Origin: Artemia franciscana
Taxonomy: Eukaryota > Arthropoda > Branchiopoda > Anostraca > Artemiidae
DNA: 64,000 nucleotides
Direction of reading: 5' to 3'
Assembly (NCBI RefSeq): GCF_032884065.1
Contig: NC_088881.1
Coordinates: 864,001 to 928,000, forward strand
The notes below the pieces were generated by a model that was given only the letters and a program-made list of their open reading frames with translations, searched no databases and was not told the DNA's origin. Below, piece by piece: positions 11,673-22,484 of this stretch; within the stretch, counting starts at the first letter, position 1, and every line of letters begins with the position of its first letter. The position numbers and the translations under genes are program-made.

Positions 11673-12765
11673 ACAAGAGCTAAGAGCTCATATGACACTT
11701 GTGACAAGGCAAGAGGAGCTAAGAGCCAAGAGATCATATGATATGAGCTCTAACAAAATTCTTTGAATCAATAGATTGATATAAAAAGGAAAATAAGAGG
11801 CTTAATGCCAGTCAGGATTTAAAATAAGAGCTATGAGTCATGATGTCCTTCTAAATATCAAAAGTCATTAAGAATTGATCACCCACTTGTAAGTTATAAA
11901 TATCTATTTTTTTCTACTTTTTCCCCTCCCTTTAGCCCCCAGATGGTCAAATCTGGAAAACGACTTTATCAAGTCAATTTCTGCAGCTCCCTGACATGCC
12001 TACCAATTTTCATCATCCTAGCATGTCCAGAAGCGCCAAACTTGCCAAATCACTGAACCCCTCCCCCAACTCCTCCAAAGAGAGCAAATCCAGTATGATT
12101 CTGTCAATCATGTATCAAGGACATTTGTTTATTCTATCCACCAAGCTTCATCGTGATTCCTCCACTTCAAGTGTTTTTCCAACATTTCCTCCTCCAACTC
12201 CCCCCAATGTCAAAAGATCTGGTTGGGATTTGAAATAAGAACTCTGAGACATGAATTCCTTCTAAAAATCAAATTTCATTAAGATCTGATCATCTATTTG
12301 TAAGATAAAAATACCCCAATTTTCATGTTTTCCAAGAATTCCAGTTTCCCCTCCAACTCCCACCAATGTCACAGGATCTGGTTGGAATTTAAAATTAGAA
12401 ATTTAAAGCACAAGCTCCTTCTAAATATCAAATTTCATTAAGATCTGGTCACCCTTTTGTAAGTTACAAATACCTCAATTTTCAAAATTAACCCCCCCCC
12501 CAATTCCACCAAAGAGAGCAGATCCAGTCCGGTTATGTCAGTCACATATCTTAGACAGGTTTCTATTCTTCCCATCCAGTTTCATCCTGATCTCACTGCT
12601 TTAAGTATTTTCTATGATTTCTGGTCCCCCCCCCCAACTGCCCCTCCCCCCAATTATGCTTGATCCAGTTGAGATTTAAAATAAGGGATCTGAGTTACAA
12701 GGTCCTTCTAAATATGAAGTTTCATGAAGATCTGATCACTCCTTTTTAAGTTAAAAATACATAAA
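11673..12765 (+). repeat. Dispersed repeat B, third copy
   Basis: Opens with the same agagctaagagctcatatg block as the copies at 6520-8310 and follows the same order of landmarks, with two or three internal repeats of the gatttaaaataag..gatctggt segment (about 11815, 12225, 12385, 12670). More diverged than the left-hand copies. Confidence 0.8.
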
Positions 12766-14249
12766 ACATAACCTAATTGGTAAAAATTGTAGACCATATT
12801 AAATCAAGGATTTACCTGTCAGTTGGCTTGTATAAGGAAATATTTGACATTAAATGCTAGAAACAAGCTTGAATCAATTGATGTACCCTGAAAAAACCCT
12901 CTTTGATTTGAAATTTGAGGGGATTATTAGCAGCCATATTAGATTTGTAAATGGTATTCTGATAATAGGGTCGATATAGTCAATAGTAATGATTTATTAA
13001 CAAATGGGTTTGTCAGTTGTATATCATTTGAAGGGTTGATTGGACAGTGGGTTGTTAAATTGAGAAAAAGTACAGACTAAAATGAAGGATTTGTCATACA
13101 ACTGACTATAAATTATAAGCCAAAATTAGAATTTTACTATAGACTCTAACCTCTTCTGGTAGACAACTCCAAAGTCCTTCAAATCTTTCTTGCTGAATTC
13201 TTCCTGTTTCCATGCTTTCTTCCATTTTTGAAACAGGATGAAAACGTGCTGGGAAAACACGGTTGCGGCCAGGAAAAAAAAATGCTAGAGACTGGAAATA
13301 AAAATAACTAAATCAGCATGTAAATCCTTAGATAATTGACTAGAGATCTTTATAGTTATAATTTTCTTTATCATTGAAGTTAATCGATTTTTTGGTATCT
13401 TTACCATATTTTATACATAAGCATCTATAGGAACGGGATAGAATTACCCCCAGATGCGGAAAAATATCTTTAGATGAATGTTTTGTTTTTTCTCAAGCAA
13501 AAATTGCCCTTGAAATTTTGAAACACCTTTTTGCATATTTTAAACAAAAACCTTGCTTCCTCCCTGTATTTTCCCTAACCGGTACCCTTGGCTTATACCC
13601 TGCTCACTGAAAATCGGTTATTGGTGATCTAATTGAAATACTTGTTTTGCAGTGTTTTTTTTTTTTTCCTTATCAACCCAAAACAACAGTTTTAATCCCA
13701 AAAAGTATTAATACTACTTTTCTTTTTGCTTTATTTGAGCTAGTGTAATTATTGAGACACCAGCGACAATTTTGGAAATAGCACTTTTCTATTTTTATGA
13801 ATAAAATGTGCCTCACTCTTCACAAATTTCGGTAATGTATTGCTTCTTTAAAAAAAAAGAGGTACTTGTTACCTATACGGAACACACCCAAAATGTAAAG
13901 TTATGTTAAACCTAATAATGTAAGCCAAATATGATGAAATTATAATTCTTTAGTTTATATACTAATATATTTTCGTATGTATATTTGAACATTAAGGAGT
14001 GTGGAAGTAATTTAATCTAATCTAAAATTACCCCTTCCCCAAAATGTGCAAATACATAGCCCAAGTTAAGAAAAGGCCAATGCATTTCGTCAGCTGTTAT
14101 TTGTCTTTGTGAAAATGAAACTGGTTTTCATAGATTGTATATGATCCATTTTATGCTTCGCAAATTATCCTTAGCACACTTTCATCCCCAGACCTATCCC
14201 AAGGGGCTGCATGGGTCATGTTAAATATAAAGGTATAGTTTTAGAACCT
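12766..14249. other. A+T-rich, no gene except one exon candidate
   Basis: Apart from the possible exon at 13151-13225, I see no coding sequence or recognised repeat. The position is consistent with the 5' end and flank of the minus-strand LRR gene. Confidence 0.35.
13151..13225 (-). CDS. Possible first coding exon of an F-box gene
   Basis: On the minus strand an acceptor (tttcccag) is followed by an ATG in excellent context (tcaaaaATGG, starting at 13225). The exon then reads 25 codons, MEESMETGRIQQERFEGLW then SCLPEE, before a possible donor (gag|gttaga). The W..LPEE ending is how many F-boxes open (LPEEV..I). The exon ends in phase 0 and the LRR exon at 865-1999 begins in phase 0. I therefore suggest it as the start of that F-box/LRR gene, with one or more missing F-box exons in between, which I could not find. 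Spacing of 11 kb and the weak donor keep confidence low. Confidence 0.28.
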
Positions 14250-14805
14250 TTCAACTAAGCTCTACAAAAACGGCTATCTCACGATTTTGTTCGAACAATT
14301 TTTTTAGGAAAAAGGGACGTGGAAGGGAGGACTTGCAGTCATCCAATTGTTTTGTTCAAATAAAAGGGATACCAGAAATTTTAGTTTCCATGAAAATGAA
14401 CCCTCTTCCAAAATTCTAGGACCGTTGGTTCGATACAATTACCCCTAGAAAAACAAAAAATTATTATGCCTCCGTGATTCTTTTTTTGGCAAATAATTCA
14501 ACATTCAGAACTTTTGTAGATAGGGACTTAAAACCTATAAAGTAATCTAATGGTTTGATCTTAATAAGAATTATTTTACTATTAGTGGGTATTTCCTCCC
14601 TCTTTCAAAATCAGGCAAATTTTCGCAGTTTCTTAGCCTTTTAAGGATTAAAGCAAGTCTAAAATGTCTTATATATTTGGAATCAACCAAATAAGTCGAT
14701 GACATATCAATTGCCATTAAAATTTAGTTTTCAGAGTTTTGTTTACTATAGAGCCTTGTAGCTCCACTTTTAAAGTTCATTAGCACAAACTGTTTAATAT
14801 ATTAG
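14250..14805 (-). repeat. Dispersed repeat A, inverted copy
   Basis: Reverse-complement match to 4375-4960: on the plus strand it runs from the tgttcgaacaa..gggacgtggaaggg block through gtagatagggacttaaaacc, gggtatttcctccctctttc and gcaaattttcgcagtttc to ttagcacaaactgttt, the complement of the left-end aacagttcgtg. The copy lacks the right terminus. Confidence 0.75.
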
Positions 14806-16040
14806 CACATTAATCCAAAAACTTAAGGAATAACACATTATCTGCGCTTATTAGGTGTTTTCAATTACAAATAAGAGAATTTGGATGGTTATTAGAGTTT
14901 AGATTAGAAATCCAGGTTGCAGCGGTAGCTAGCAAACTAGCAAGAGACGATCATGTCCCAAAGTAAAAACAAAATAGACCATAACGCCTAAAACTAGAGT
15001 CAGATAAAAAAAAAGAATTACACTATTAGGATCGCCTTGTAAAATACCCCAACAAATCAAACTAACTGTTCCTTGGCTCCAATAGCAAAAAATATATCGA
15101 TTTGAAAATCAAGAAAAGTGGCCACAACCCCGATATTATGCATCAAAGGTATATTTTCTTTCTATTTTTTTTTCAACTCAGATAGCTGGATAATGAAAAC
15201 CATACAGAGTAATGGCTTATATTTAAGGAAATTGCTACATCTAGTGCCTTTTTTCATTGACAAAAACAAAAAGTGTTTAAAATAGAATCACTTTTTACAA
15301 AAAGCTGCATTTTTATGCAAAAGCTTGATGATTATAATCTATGACGTAAAAAGTGAATGCAATGCTTACACACGCTTATCTTTCGAAAAGATAATTTTAT
15401 TCTTAATTATTAAAATTATTCTTAAAATTATTATGTAAACTGCAAAAATACTTATGGTGTCTGAGAAATAATTTAAATTTTTTCTTTAAAACTAGAAAAA
15501 TATCTGAAAATTTTAAGGTTATTTATATTTTTGTTAGATTCTAACTACCCGACGTGTACTCTAATGGGTATTTCCATAAGAAAAACCATCTTCTTTATTT
15601 TAAGTTTTGGGCTCAAGATTGCGTTAGTTCTTTTGTAAACAGAAAATATATTTATGATCTCTGATCAATAATTTTATTTTTTTTTAATTTATAGTAAAAA
15701 CTAACTCTAGACTGTAGAAATAAATGGTGATTATTATAGCCATTAAGTTTCATCTGTATCATGGCTGTAGAGATTGCTGAAACCTAATGATGAACAAACT
15801 CTTGCAAATATTGGACTTAGTTAGCCGCCTGATTCTCTGAAGTTTGTCTCTTACTATTCCAAATGAGAAAAAGCTTTTTCTTTTTTCCTGATTTTTATTC
15901 TTAAATAAGTTATAGTAAAGAATGATCTCTAGCAAATATTAAGTGAAATATTAAAATAAACGGCATTTTGTACAAAAATTAAATCATTATATGTGCGATG
16001 ATGCAGCACACTTACCCTTTGACAAGATAAAATAACACAG
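14806..16040. other. A+T-rich, no gene; short shared repeat tail
   Basis: Bases about 14825-14985 (attaggtgttttcaattacaa..aaatccaggttgcagcggtagc..gagacgatcatgtc) recur in part at 36800-36890 and 35150-35215, so they belong to a dispersed repeat that tends to flank inverted repeat A. The remainder shows nothing recognisable. Confidence 0.4.
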
Positions 16041-17293
16041 TTTATTTTTATTTATTTATTATTTATTTTATTTTTCACCTACACGATACATGCAGTAAAT
16101 ATGGTGGAGTAACAATAAATATAAAAAAACACAAAGAGAAAAATAAATACGCTCACAAAATAAAAAAAAACGGGGAAGACACTGGTGAGGGGGGGATAAG
16201 CGCGCAAAAGCTATACTGGAGAGTTTCCTATGGAGGATCTCCAGCATTAAAGTTGTATCAGGAACTAAAAATTTTCTAACAAGAGTCTTGTTTTTTTTCC
16301 AAGGTGGAAGATACAGAAGAAATTTGCAAAATTTGAAATAATTTATCCAAATTCTTTTTAATTTAAGGTTATTAAGAAGGAGAAAAGCCCTGAAGCATAA
16401 AGGACAGAATTATCACAGAAAGTATAATAAATTTCGGGCTCTACACGTCTATTATACTACCGTCTATTCGCAACAATCTCTGCGTAGTTAAGCTGAATCT
16501 TCTTACCTTTATCACGAACAGTACACTGACGCAAGCTCGAAAAATTGTTAGTAATAGAGATACCAAGAAAACAAATACAATCAACAAGAGAGATATTGAA
16601 TTTATTACAGTGAAGGGGAGTAGCAGTAATAGAGTTATAGGGAAGATACTCACATTTATCTATATTAAGTGAAAGGTCAATATCAGAGAAAGGATTAGAA
16701 ATTACATAGACCATTTGGGAGTGACCCTTTTTGGAACAGCTAATCAGAAGCAAGTCGTCAACATACACAAGATAAGAAACATCCGCAAGACCAGAAAGGC
16801 ATATACCTGAAATCTTATTCAGCACACTAGAAATACAAATCTGAAAAGCGTAGGGGACAGAACACCGCCCTGCCAAATTCCTCTCCGTACCCTCATAAAA
16901 GAGTCTTGTGTAGCTCTTAATTGAAGAAAAGAATTTAAATACGAAAACCTAAGAAGTATTATAACTGAAAGATTGACCCCAGAATTATACAGAGAAAAAA
17001 GGAGGTGACTATGGACCAAACTGTCAAACGCTTTCGAAGAATCCAAAGTATAAAATAAAGAACATTTCCCTTGGAAGAAATATCAGCCAGTAAAGAAGAC
17101 ATAATCCTATGCACATGGCAACAACCAACCCCATGCTGAAAACCAAATTGGTTCTCACCCTCATTAATATTATAGTCAAAAACGGTAGAAGGATATACTC
17201 AACATCCTTGTTAATACTACAAGAGACAGTAATAGGTCGATAGCAGGAAAAATCAGTCAATGACTTTCCCCCTTTTAAAATTGATGAAACAGT
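16041..17293 (-). mobile_element. LINE, 3' half (RT), split by the LTR element
   Basis: Minus-strand non-LTR reverse transcriptase. In order: SILKGGKSLTDFSCYRPITV (fingers), SSKAFDSLVHSHLL (palm, the FDS region), RRGIWQGGVLSPTLF, the catalytic YLVYVDDLLL, and LDKCEYLPYN-like sequence; then a 3' UTR ending in an aaataa-rich tail (plus-strand 16041-16078). Stops and frame changes occur near 17024, 16876 and 16457, so it is dead. The upstream half lies at 32349-34620. The sequence at 17290-17293 (cagt) is the target duplication of the LTR insertion. The clade is not certain; the order ORF1, endonuclease, RT fits the Jockey/CR1 group. Confidence 0.8.
17290..17293. repeat. Target-site duplication, left copy
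   Basis: cagt directly before the tgttac end of the LTR element; the same four bases follow its other end at 32349-32352. A fifth base (a) also matches on both sides. Confidence 0.75.
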
Positions 17294-17528
17294 TGTTACG
17301 GGTGGGGGGGGTTCTTATTTATTAAAGTATTGGATGTGCAAATTGGAACATGGGAGCTTAGTAGTTAAGGGACATAGACTGAGAGGGTTCTATTGACAAA
17401 TCTCTATAACCATGGAGACAGAATCATTATCGTGATGTTCAAGTCTCCCGAGTTGGGCAGATTCCCTTGGGAACGATCCAATAGACAATAGGAACTGTAT
17501 CTGATACCTTGACTCATAGACTAACACA
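17294..17528 (-). repeat. Terminal repeat, outer 3' copy (U5-like part)
   Basis: 235 bp from tgttacggg to ctaacaca (plus strand). Matches 17596-17834 and 31515-31751. It includes the tgggagcttagtagttaag and accatggagacagaatcat blocks. It corresponds only to the part of the 5' terminal region lying after the polyadenylation signal. Confidence 0.85.
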
Positions 17529-17595
17529 ATTATTGAAAAATATTAACAAAAAAAACAAAAAAATATTTCATTTGTTCTCCTACAGGCCGCGCCAC

Positions 17596-17834
17596 TGTTA
17601 CGGGGGGGGGTGTGTGTTTCTTATTTATTAAAGTATTGGATGTGCAAATTGGAACATGGGAGCTTAGTAGTTAAGGGACATAGACTGAGAGGGTTCTATT
17701 GACAAATCTCTATAACCATGGAGACAGAATCATTATCGTGATGTTCAGGTCTCCCAAGTTGGGCAGATTCCCTTGGGAACGATCCAATAGACAATAGGAA
17801 CTGTACCTGATACCTTGACTCATAGACTAACACA
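17596..17834 (-). repeat. Terminal repeat, inner 3' copy (U5-like part)
   Basis: 239 bp, nearly identical to 17294-17528 and separated from it by 67 bp. In element direction it is followed by gtggcgcggcc, the same primer-site-like word that follows the 5' copy. The unit of repeat plus spacer therefore looks doubled at this end of the element. Confidence 0.85.
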
Positions 17835-18304
17835 ATTATTGACAGTATTAATATAAGATGTAGAGGCCAGATAATTGTGAAACCATCCACATCACACATA
17901 ATATCTAGACTTTCGCTAATTAGTTCTACTATTAGGGGGTAATTCCTCTTGGTGACTTTATCAAGTATTGCTTTAAAAGTTATTGATGAAAATTTTCTCA
18001 TATACTCAAAACCCTCCCTGATTACTTCTTGTGAAAATTGACAATCTAATATTATATTCATTACATCACTAATTAAATAGCTTTTAATAATGATTGGCAT
18101 TCTCAAAAATTTATAATCTATATTTATCACTGCTTTTATGATCAAGCTTTTTCAAGTTCCTTCGTTGAATTCGTAATTAAATCTGTATAAATTAGGTAAA
18201 CTATAGTAGTCCTCATGAGAACCAGGTTTTATGTGGTCTAAGAGGTTATATTCTGTTTCATCGTTTTTGAGATTTGGGTTACTGACCGTTCTTCTTATAT
18301 GCAT
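17835..18304 (-). pseudogene. Second, partial copy of the SOCS-box cargo gene (fossil)
   Basis: Part of the LTR element's cargo. Its translation resembles the N-terminal half of the SOCS-box gene at 22485-23533: both have a helical block with an LR.P.II...LI pattern, FS.EV.R and then YPLI. It starts 20 bases after the shared intergenic motif at 18324-18350 and runs into the inner terminal repeat, so only the front of the gene is present and no SOCS box is seen. It is broken. The two copies are well diverged, so this is not a recent duplication. Confidence 0.55.
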
Positions 18305-18323
18305 TTTGTTAGTTTTTTTATTT

Positions 18324-18350
18324 AAGCGGTATATAATCTATAATTACCTG
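18324..18350 (-). promoter_or_regulatory. Shared intergenic motif, copy 1
   Basis: Minus strand caggtaat...accgctt: a splice-donor-like caggtaa followed after about 15 bases by accgctt. The same arrangement occurs before two other cargo genes (19712-19739, 23550-23578). The surrounding about 110 bp (18318-18440) also resembles 19700-19835. Confidence 0.45.
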
Positions 18351-18455
18351 TTATTGCGGGATTAACTTGAGGATTATCTGGATATAGTATTATATTAATT
18401 CTTTTAGGTTAAACGAATTTAAGTTATTTTATTTCTATAGAGTATCTAAAAGTTT

Positions 18456-19594
18456 TTAACAAAGTCTTTTATTTTTTTTTTCGCAATTCCAACGAAATTT
18501 TGCTTCAAGGTGATAGTGGCCTGATCCATTTTGACTATTAGGCAATGAATCTATTTCTAAGCAGTCCTTATTTGTTGGGAGACGAAGCCTTTCTAATAGT
18601 ATTAGTTCTTGTGTTTCTTGTTTATTAAATTTTTCGTCAATATTACTATAGAGAATATGGTCAATTAAGTTGTGATTAGTCGAATTTAAACGAGCTTTTG
18701 GAAATTTATCTGAATTATAAACACTTTTGAAGGCAAATATATGTGTTAATGTACCGGATGAAAAGATTGCTTCTTCAATGCAATTTTTTTGTTCTAGTTC
18801 TTGTAAGTGTTGACAAGAATCAGAAATATATAACTCCTTTGGAAGAAAGGTCTTCCCTATTTTCTTTGAACTATAGATAGTTAGTTTTATTATATCTAGA
18901 TGTTCATACTTAAGCTTTCCTTGGCTTAAAAAGGAGTATAATTTGCTTGAAGGAGTTAAATTTAAATCATCACGAAGAATAACTGGAAAGTAGTTAGTAT
19001 TTTTGCAAGCAACGCGATTAATTTCTGCTAGAAGTATTTGGAGCTGGGCTAAACGTACATCTTCTCTTTTACGGTTGTATAACAAATGCGTGTTTACAAT
19101 GCATATCTGTTTATCCGGGTTCTTAAATGGGGTGAGAATAGAAATAAGTGCAATGTTATCTCGATTAAGGATATTTATTCCATTTTTTCGCATTTCTAAG
19201 GAATGATCTTCTTTTAGGCTAAATTTACATTTCTTAAAAAAGTTGCACATCCATCAATCTTTCCTTGGGTTTTTTGTTTAAATACGCCATCATACCCCTG
19301 ATATTGAAAATAAGATAAGTAGGTATTATAATAATAGTCAGCTTCCACTTCCTGTAAGCATACAATATCTGCGTTTGACATTTTGAATTGGTTAAAAAAT
19401 CTTTGCTTCCTATCTGGCCACTTCAAATTTTCTTCGTTACAGTTGTATTACAAATAAGGCATTGTTTCAAGATACCTTTGAGCTAGCACATTATATGACA
19501 CAATCGTAAAATCTAAAGATTGATTTTCTTGGTTTACTTTTGGCCTTTGACAATTTCTTGGATTTTCCCACTTTCTGATTTCCGTCAGATTCAT
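18456..19594 (-). pseudogene. ANGEL-like EEP-family enzyme, cargo of the LTR element (fossil)
   Basis: Translation matches the ANGEL branch of the CCR4/nocturnin endonuclease-exonuclease-phosphatase family along its length. N-terminal SYNVLAQ; then VCLQEVEADYYY with the metal-binding Glu; GYDGVFKQKTQGKIDGCA; LNRDNIALISIL; NTHLLYNRKREDVRLAQL; a DLN..P.S.LY motif; and near the C-terminus LIDHILYS and GSGHYHLEAKF. NTHLLYN-RR-D-LAQ and GKIDGCA are specific to ANGEL rather than CCR4 or LINE endonucleases. Human ANGEL2 is known as a 2',3'-cyclic phosphatase of RNA. It has no introns, lies between shared intergenic motifs and is on the element's coding strand, which fits capture from a host mRNA. 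It is slightly broken. What it did for the element is unknown. Confidence 0.8.
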
Positions 19595-19711
19595 TTTCTT
19601 AAAATTTTTCCCTTTTTTGAATTTTGAAGTATTAGTGCCGATTTGTTTTTTGACTGTTTTGGATTTCCTAGTGTTCTCTATAAGGGCATGTTATTAATTG
19701 GTTTTACTATT

Positions 19712-19739
19712 AAGCAGGATATAAGTTTAAGGTTACCTG
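19712..19739 (-). promoter_or_regulatory. Shared intergenic motif, copy 2
   Basis: Minus strand caggtaacctt...cctgctt, matching copies at 18324-18350 and 23550-23578. It lies about 118 bases before the ATG of the ANGEL-like gene. Confidence 0.4.
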
Positions 19740-21343
19740 TTTGGCTTGGTATTTGGTTGATGATAATCTGGAAATATTATGGTGTTAATTTCTTTAAGTC
19801 AGAAGGATTTAAGTTATTTTATTTCTATATGCAATTCTTTTCTTATTCAAGTACGGCAAGAGAAGAAAAAATTGTCTTATGCGGCGCATTATACCCTTAA
19901 GAGAGTTTTTATGCATTGCATTATTTATTTTATACAATAAATTAAGTACTTTTTTGTGATTCTCAGATTTTTTTATTGTTATTATTTTGCGGCGCATAAT
20001 ACGGTACAATATGGTGTAAGGAACAGCGCATTGAGTGTTTTTCCAATCAGCGCACCGTAATCATTCAATGGAAATATTCGTTACATATATAACGGTGTTT
20101 TGAACTAGTTAACCCTTTTTAATTTTTAACTAGATTATGTTTTAATTTAGATAAATAATTAGGTAAACGTAATAGTTTCAATTTAATGAATATAAAAATG
20201 ATTACTTATTTTTATTTTTTCTTGAATATAAACAAAATTGGTTGTTAAGTTAATTTGTAATTTTTCTAGTCTTGTATAATTTTCTATTATAATGTTGCAA
20301 AGGAAAAAGGTTAAAATTATAGCGTTTTAGTTTTCCTCGAGTTGTTTGTCATAATTATCTAGCTTGCGATAATTACATAGATGAACAGAAATTATTTGAC
20401 AAAATAATTGGGCTTCAAATAAATATATATCTACCACTGAGATCTAGCACTGTGATTGGTTATTTCTTTAAATGCCTTCGGGGATCCTGCATTGTAATTG
20501 GTCAATTCAAAATATGGGTGGTAACTTTTCATTACTTTGAAATCCGCTAGGCGGTCTTTTGGTTATAATTTAAAACTCTTTTAAAAACGCTACAGGTTTT
20601 TTACAAGTGTAATTATTTATTTACACTCTTGTTATGCGAAAGGCACTTGTTGGGTGTTTTAATTGAAGTACATTTCTGGGTCGTAAAAATCATTCTTCCA
20701 TTAGCAGACGTTCCTCAAGGGTTATTTATTATACAATGCATACATTGTACGTTTTATGTGTTACAAGTCTCTTAGATAAAATGCCTATTCGTGATTTTCA
20801 CTTTCGAACGTCACGGCTAGCAATTTTGCCCTTCAGAGTTTTGTTGTTTTGCCAGGTACGAATTTTTGTCTTATTGTTCATACGCACGGATTTAAGCGTT
20901 CATATTTTAAGTTTTCAGGATGTATATTTATTACAGAATTGACATTTTTTAATGGCACGACGAAGCTAAAATTTGGTAAGATTAAAATTTTTGCGCTTTT
21001 ATTTTTCCATGTTGCTCCCCTTTATTTTATTTTTTTTAATTCGTGTCTGATTTGGTGATAAACTGTCGATTGAACTTCAAATTGATTTCGTAAACATATA
21101 TACTATTTAAAAAAATAAGAATTTTTATCCATATACATAAAAAGGAGTTCAATTTAAAAGATACTCTAAGTTTTTTAAGGCTGGCTTTTATAATAATTAG
21201 GTTGGCCAGTCTTATTTATAGACGTATTTGGTTTGCGAGATGCTTATTTTTATACTTGTAAACAAAATTTTATTGTATTAAAGGACACACATAGGTTAGT
21301 TACTATGCCATTAGTGACGTCAAGAGTTATTAAGCTTATAGCA

Positions 21344-21344
21344 A

Positions 21345-21408
<64 letters not shown>
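21344..21408. repeat. (TA)n microsatellite
   Basis: Pure dinucleotide tract of about 65 bp inside the LTR element, just downstream of the 2H phosphoesterase gene. Confidence 0.95.
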
Positions 21409-21410
<2 letters not shown>

Positions 21411-21494
21411 ATGTTATAGCTAATCCCCATATATAGTTACCTGCTAATTGTATTATCTATTATATTTCCTCGTTCCAAATTCTTCCAGATTTCT

Positions 21495-22157
21495 TTAGTT
21501 GGTTTTTTTGTCGAATTTAATTTCGGTTAATATTTCATAATAATTTTCTTCGTTTTTTGGACCTTGCATAGAACAAAATTGGATACTTCCTGCGAATTCG
21601 ACTCCAAATTTCATATTTTTAAAAACAGATGTTATGGATGGGTGAAGTTTTTTCGCCATCCTTCTTAACCTAGCGACTTTTCTTATGTTTATTAAAGTCA
21701 AGTGAGGCTTCCAGCATTCCTGGTTGGCGAGTTGTATCCCGCTTTTACTGACTTCTTCAGTAATTTTTTCTAAAACAGGACTTAAGCGAGCTTTAAATTC
21801 TTCCTCATTATTTAACTGGGCATATAAAATTTGTTCATAAAATTCTCCGACACCTTGAAAGTCGAGTAGTATTTGATTCTTGCTAAGTTCTTGCTGAAAA
21901 GCTGATATTGCCCTTGTGAAAGCATTTTTCATTAATTCACCTTCACTATTATTTTTTAGGTGGATAACCTTTAATGTAACATGGAAAGTGCTATGTCGAA
22001 TTAGAGCCTGTGATAGACTAGGATCGATATTAATCAAGTAGTTTTGTATCTCTGAGGCCTTTCTCTTTATTTGCGCGCTTTTTACTTGAATTGTGAAAAA
22101 AGAATTTGGTGGATGGTTACTCATTTTCCTTGACTTTCCTTGACAGATATAACCCAA
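21495..22157 (-). CDS. AKAP7-like 2H phosphoesterase, cargo of the LTR element
   Basis: Uninterrupted 220-codon frame; the likely start is the internal Met of MSNHPPNSFF (about 22124). It has the two H-x-T-x motifs that define the 2H phosphoesterase superfamily: FHVTLKVIHL at about residues 60-70 and WKPHLTLINI at about 147-156, in the usual two-lobe spacing. LLDFQGVGEFYEQ and SIQFCSMQGPKNEENYYE match the AKAP7/AKAP18 central domain, not the LigT, USB1 or CNPase branches. Known family members hydrolyse 2',5'-oligoadenylate or cyclic RNA ends; coronavirus and rotavirus 2H proteins do so against RNase L signalling. It has no introns and lies on the element's coding strand. Both His-Thr pairs are present. 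Role in the element is inference. Confidence 0.8.
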   Translation of the reverse strand: MGYICQGKSRKMSNHPPNSFFTIQVKSAQIKRKASEIQNYLINIDPSLSQALIRHSTFHVTLKVIHLKNNSEGELMKNAFTRAISAFQQELSKNQILLDFQGVGEFYEQILYAQLNNEEEFKARLSPVLEKITEEVSKSGIQLANQECWKPHLTLINIRKVARLRRMAKKLHPSITSVFKNMKFGVEFAGSIQFCSMQGPKNEENYYEILTEIKFDKKTN

Positions 22158-22484
22158 TTTCTAAAAAAAATTTAAGTTATATTAACTTAATGGTTTTTAG
22201 GTTGATACTTTAATCCAATTTTTTTTTGAACTTCCAATGCATAATTTGTCGAAAAGTAATACATTTTGTATCATATCCTTTCAGTCATTATGCATTGGAA
22301 TATTTTCAACTTGGAAATAGAGTAGTAAAATTACAGAAGACGATCTATTAGATCTCTTACACATAAGAAAAGAAAGGAACGAATTTTTTCGTGCTTGTTG
22401 GAGGTCTATATTTTTTTGTTATGAAAGATTTACATTTACCGTAAATTAATTTATTATTAACCTACTGTTTAAAAGTAATAGTAG

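Larger units (their letters stand above)
19595..21494. other. Non-coding part of the cargo block
   Basis: About 1.9 kb inside the LTR element with no gene I can support. It contains the second shared intergenic motif, a repeated word tgcggcgcat(t/a)ata at about 19879 and 19988, and a (TA)n tract at 21344-21408. Short open frames on both strands look random. Confidence 0.4.

Noticed and set aside
16457-16876. A retroviral-type RT because of the YVDD motif
   Set aside because: The flanking wording (GIWQGGVLSPTLF, FDSLVHSHLL) and the aaataa tail are those of a LINE; YVDD alone is not diagnostic.
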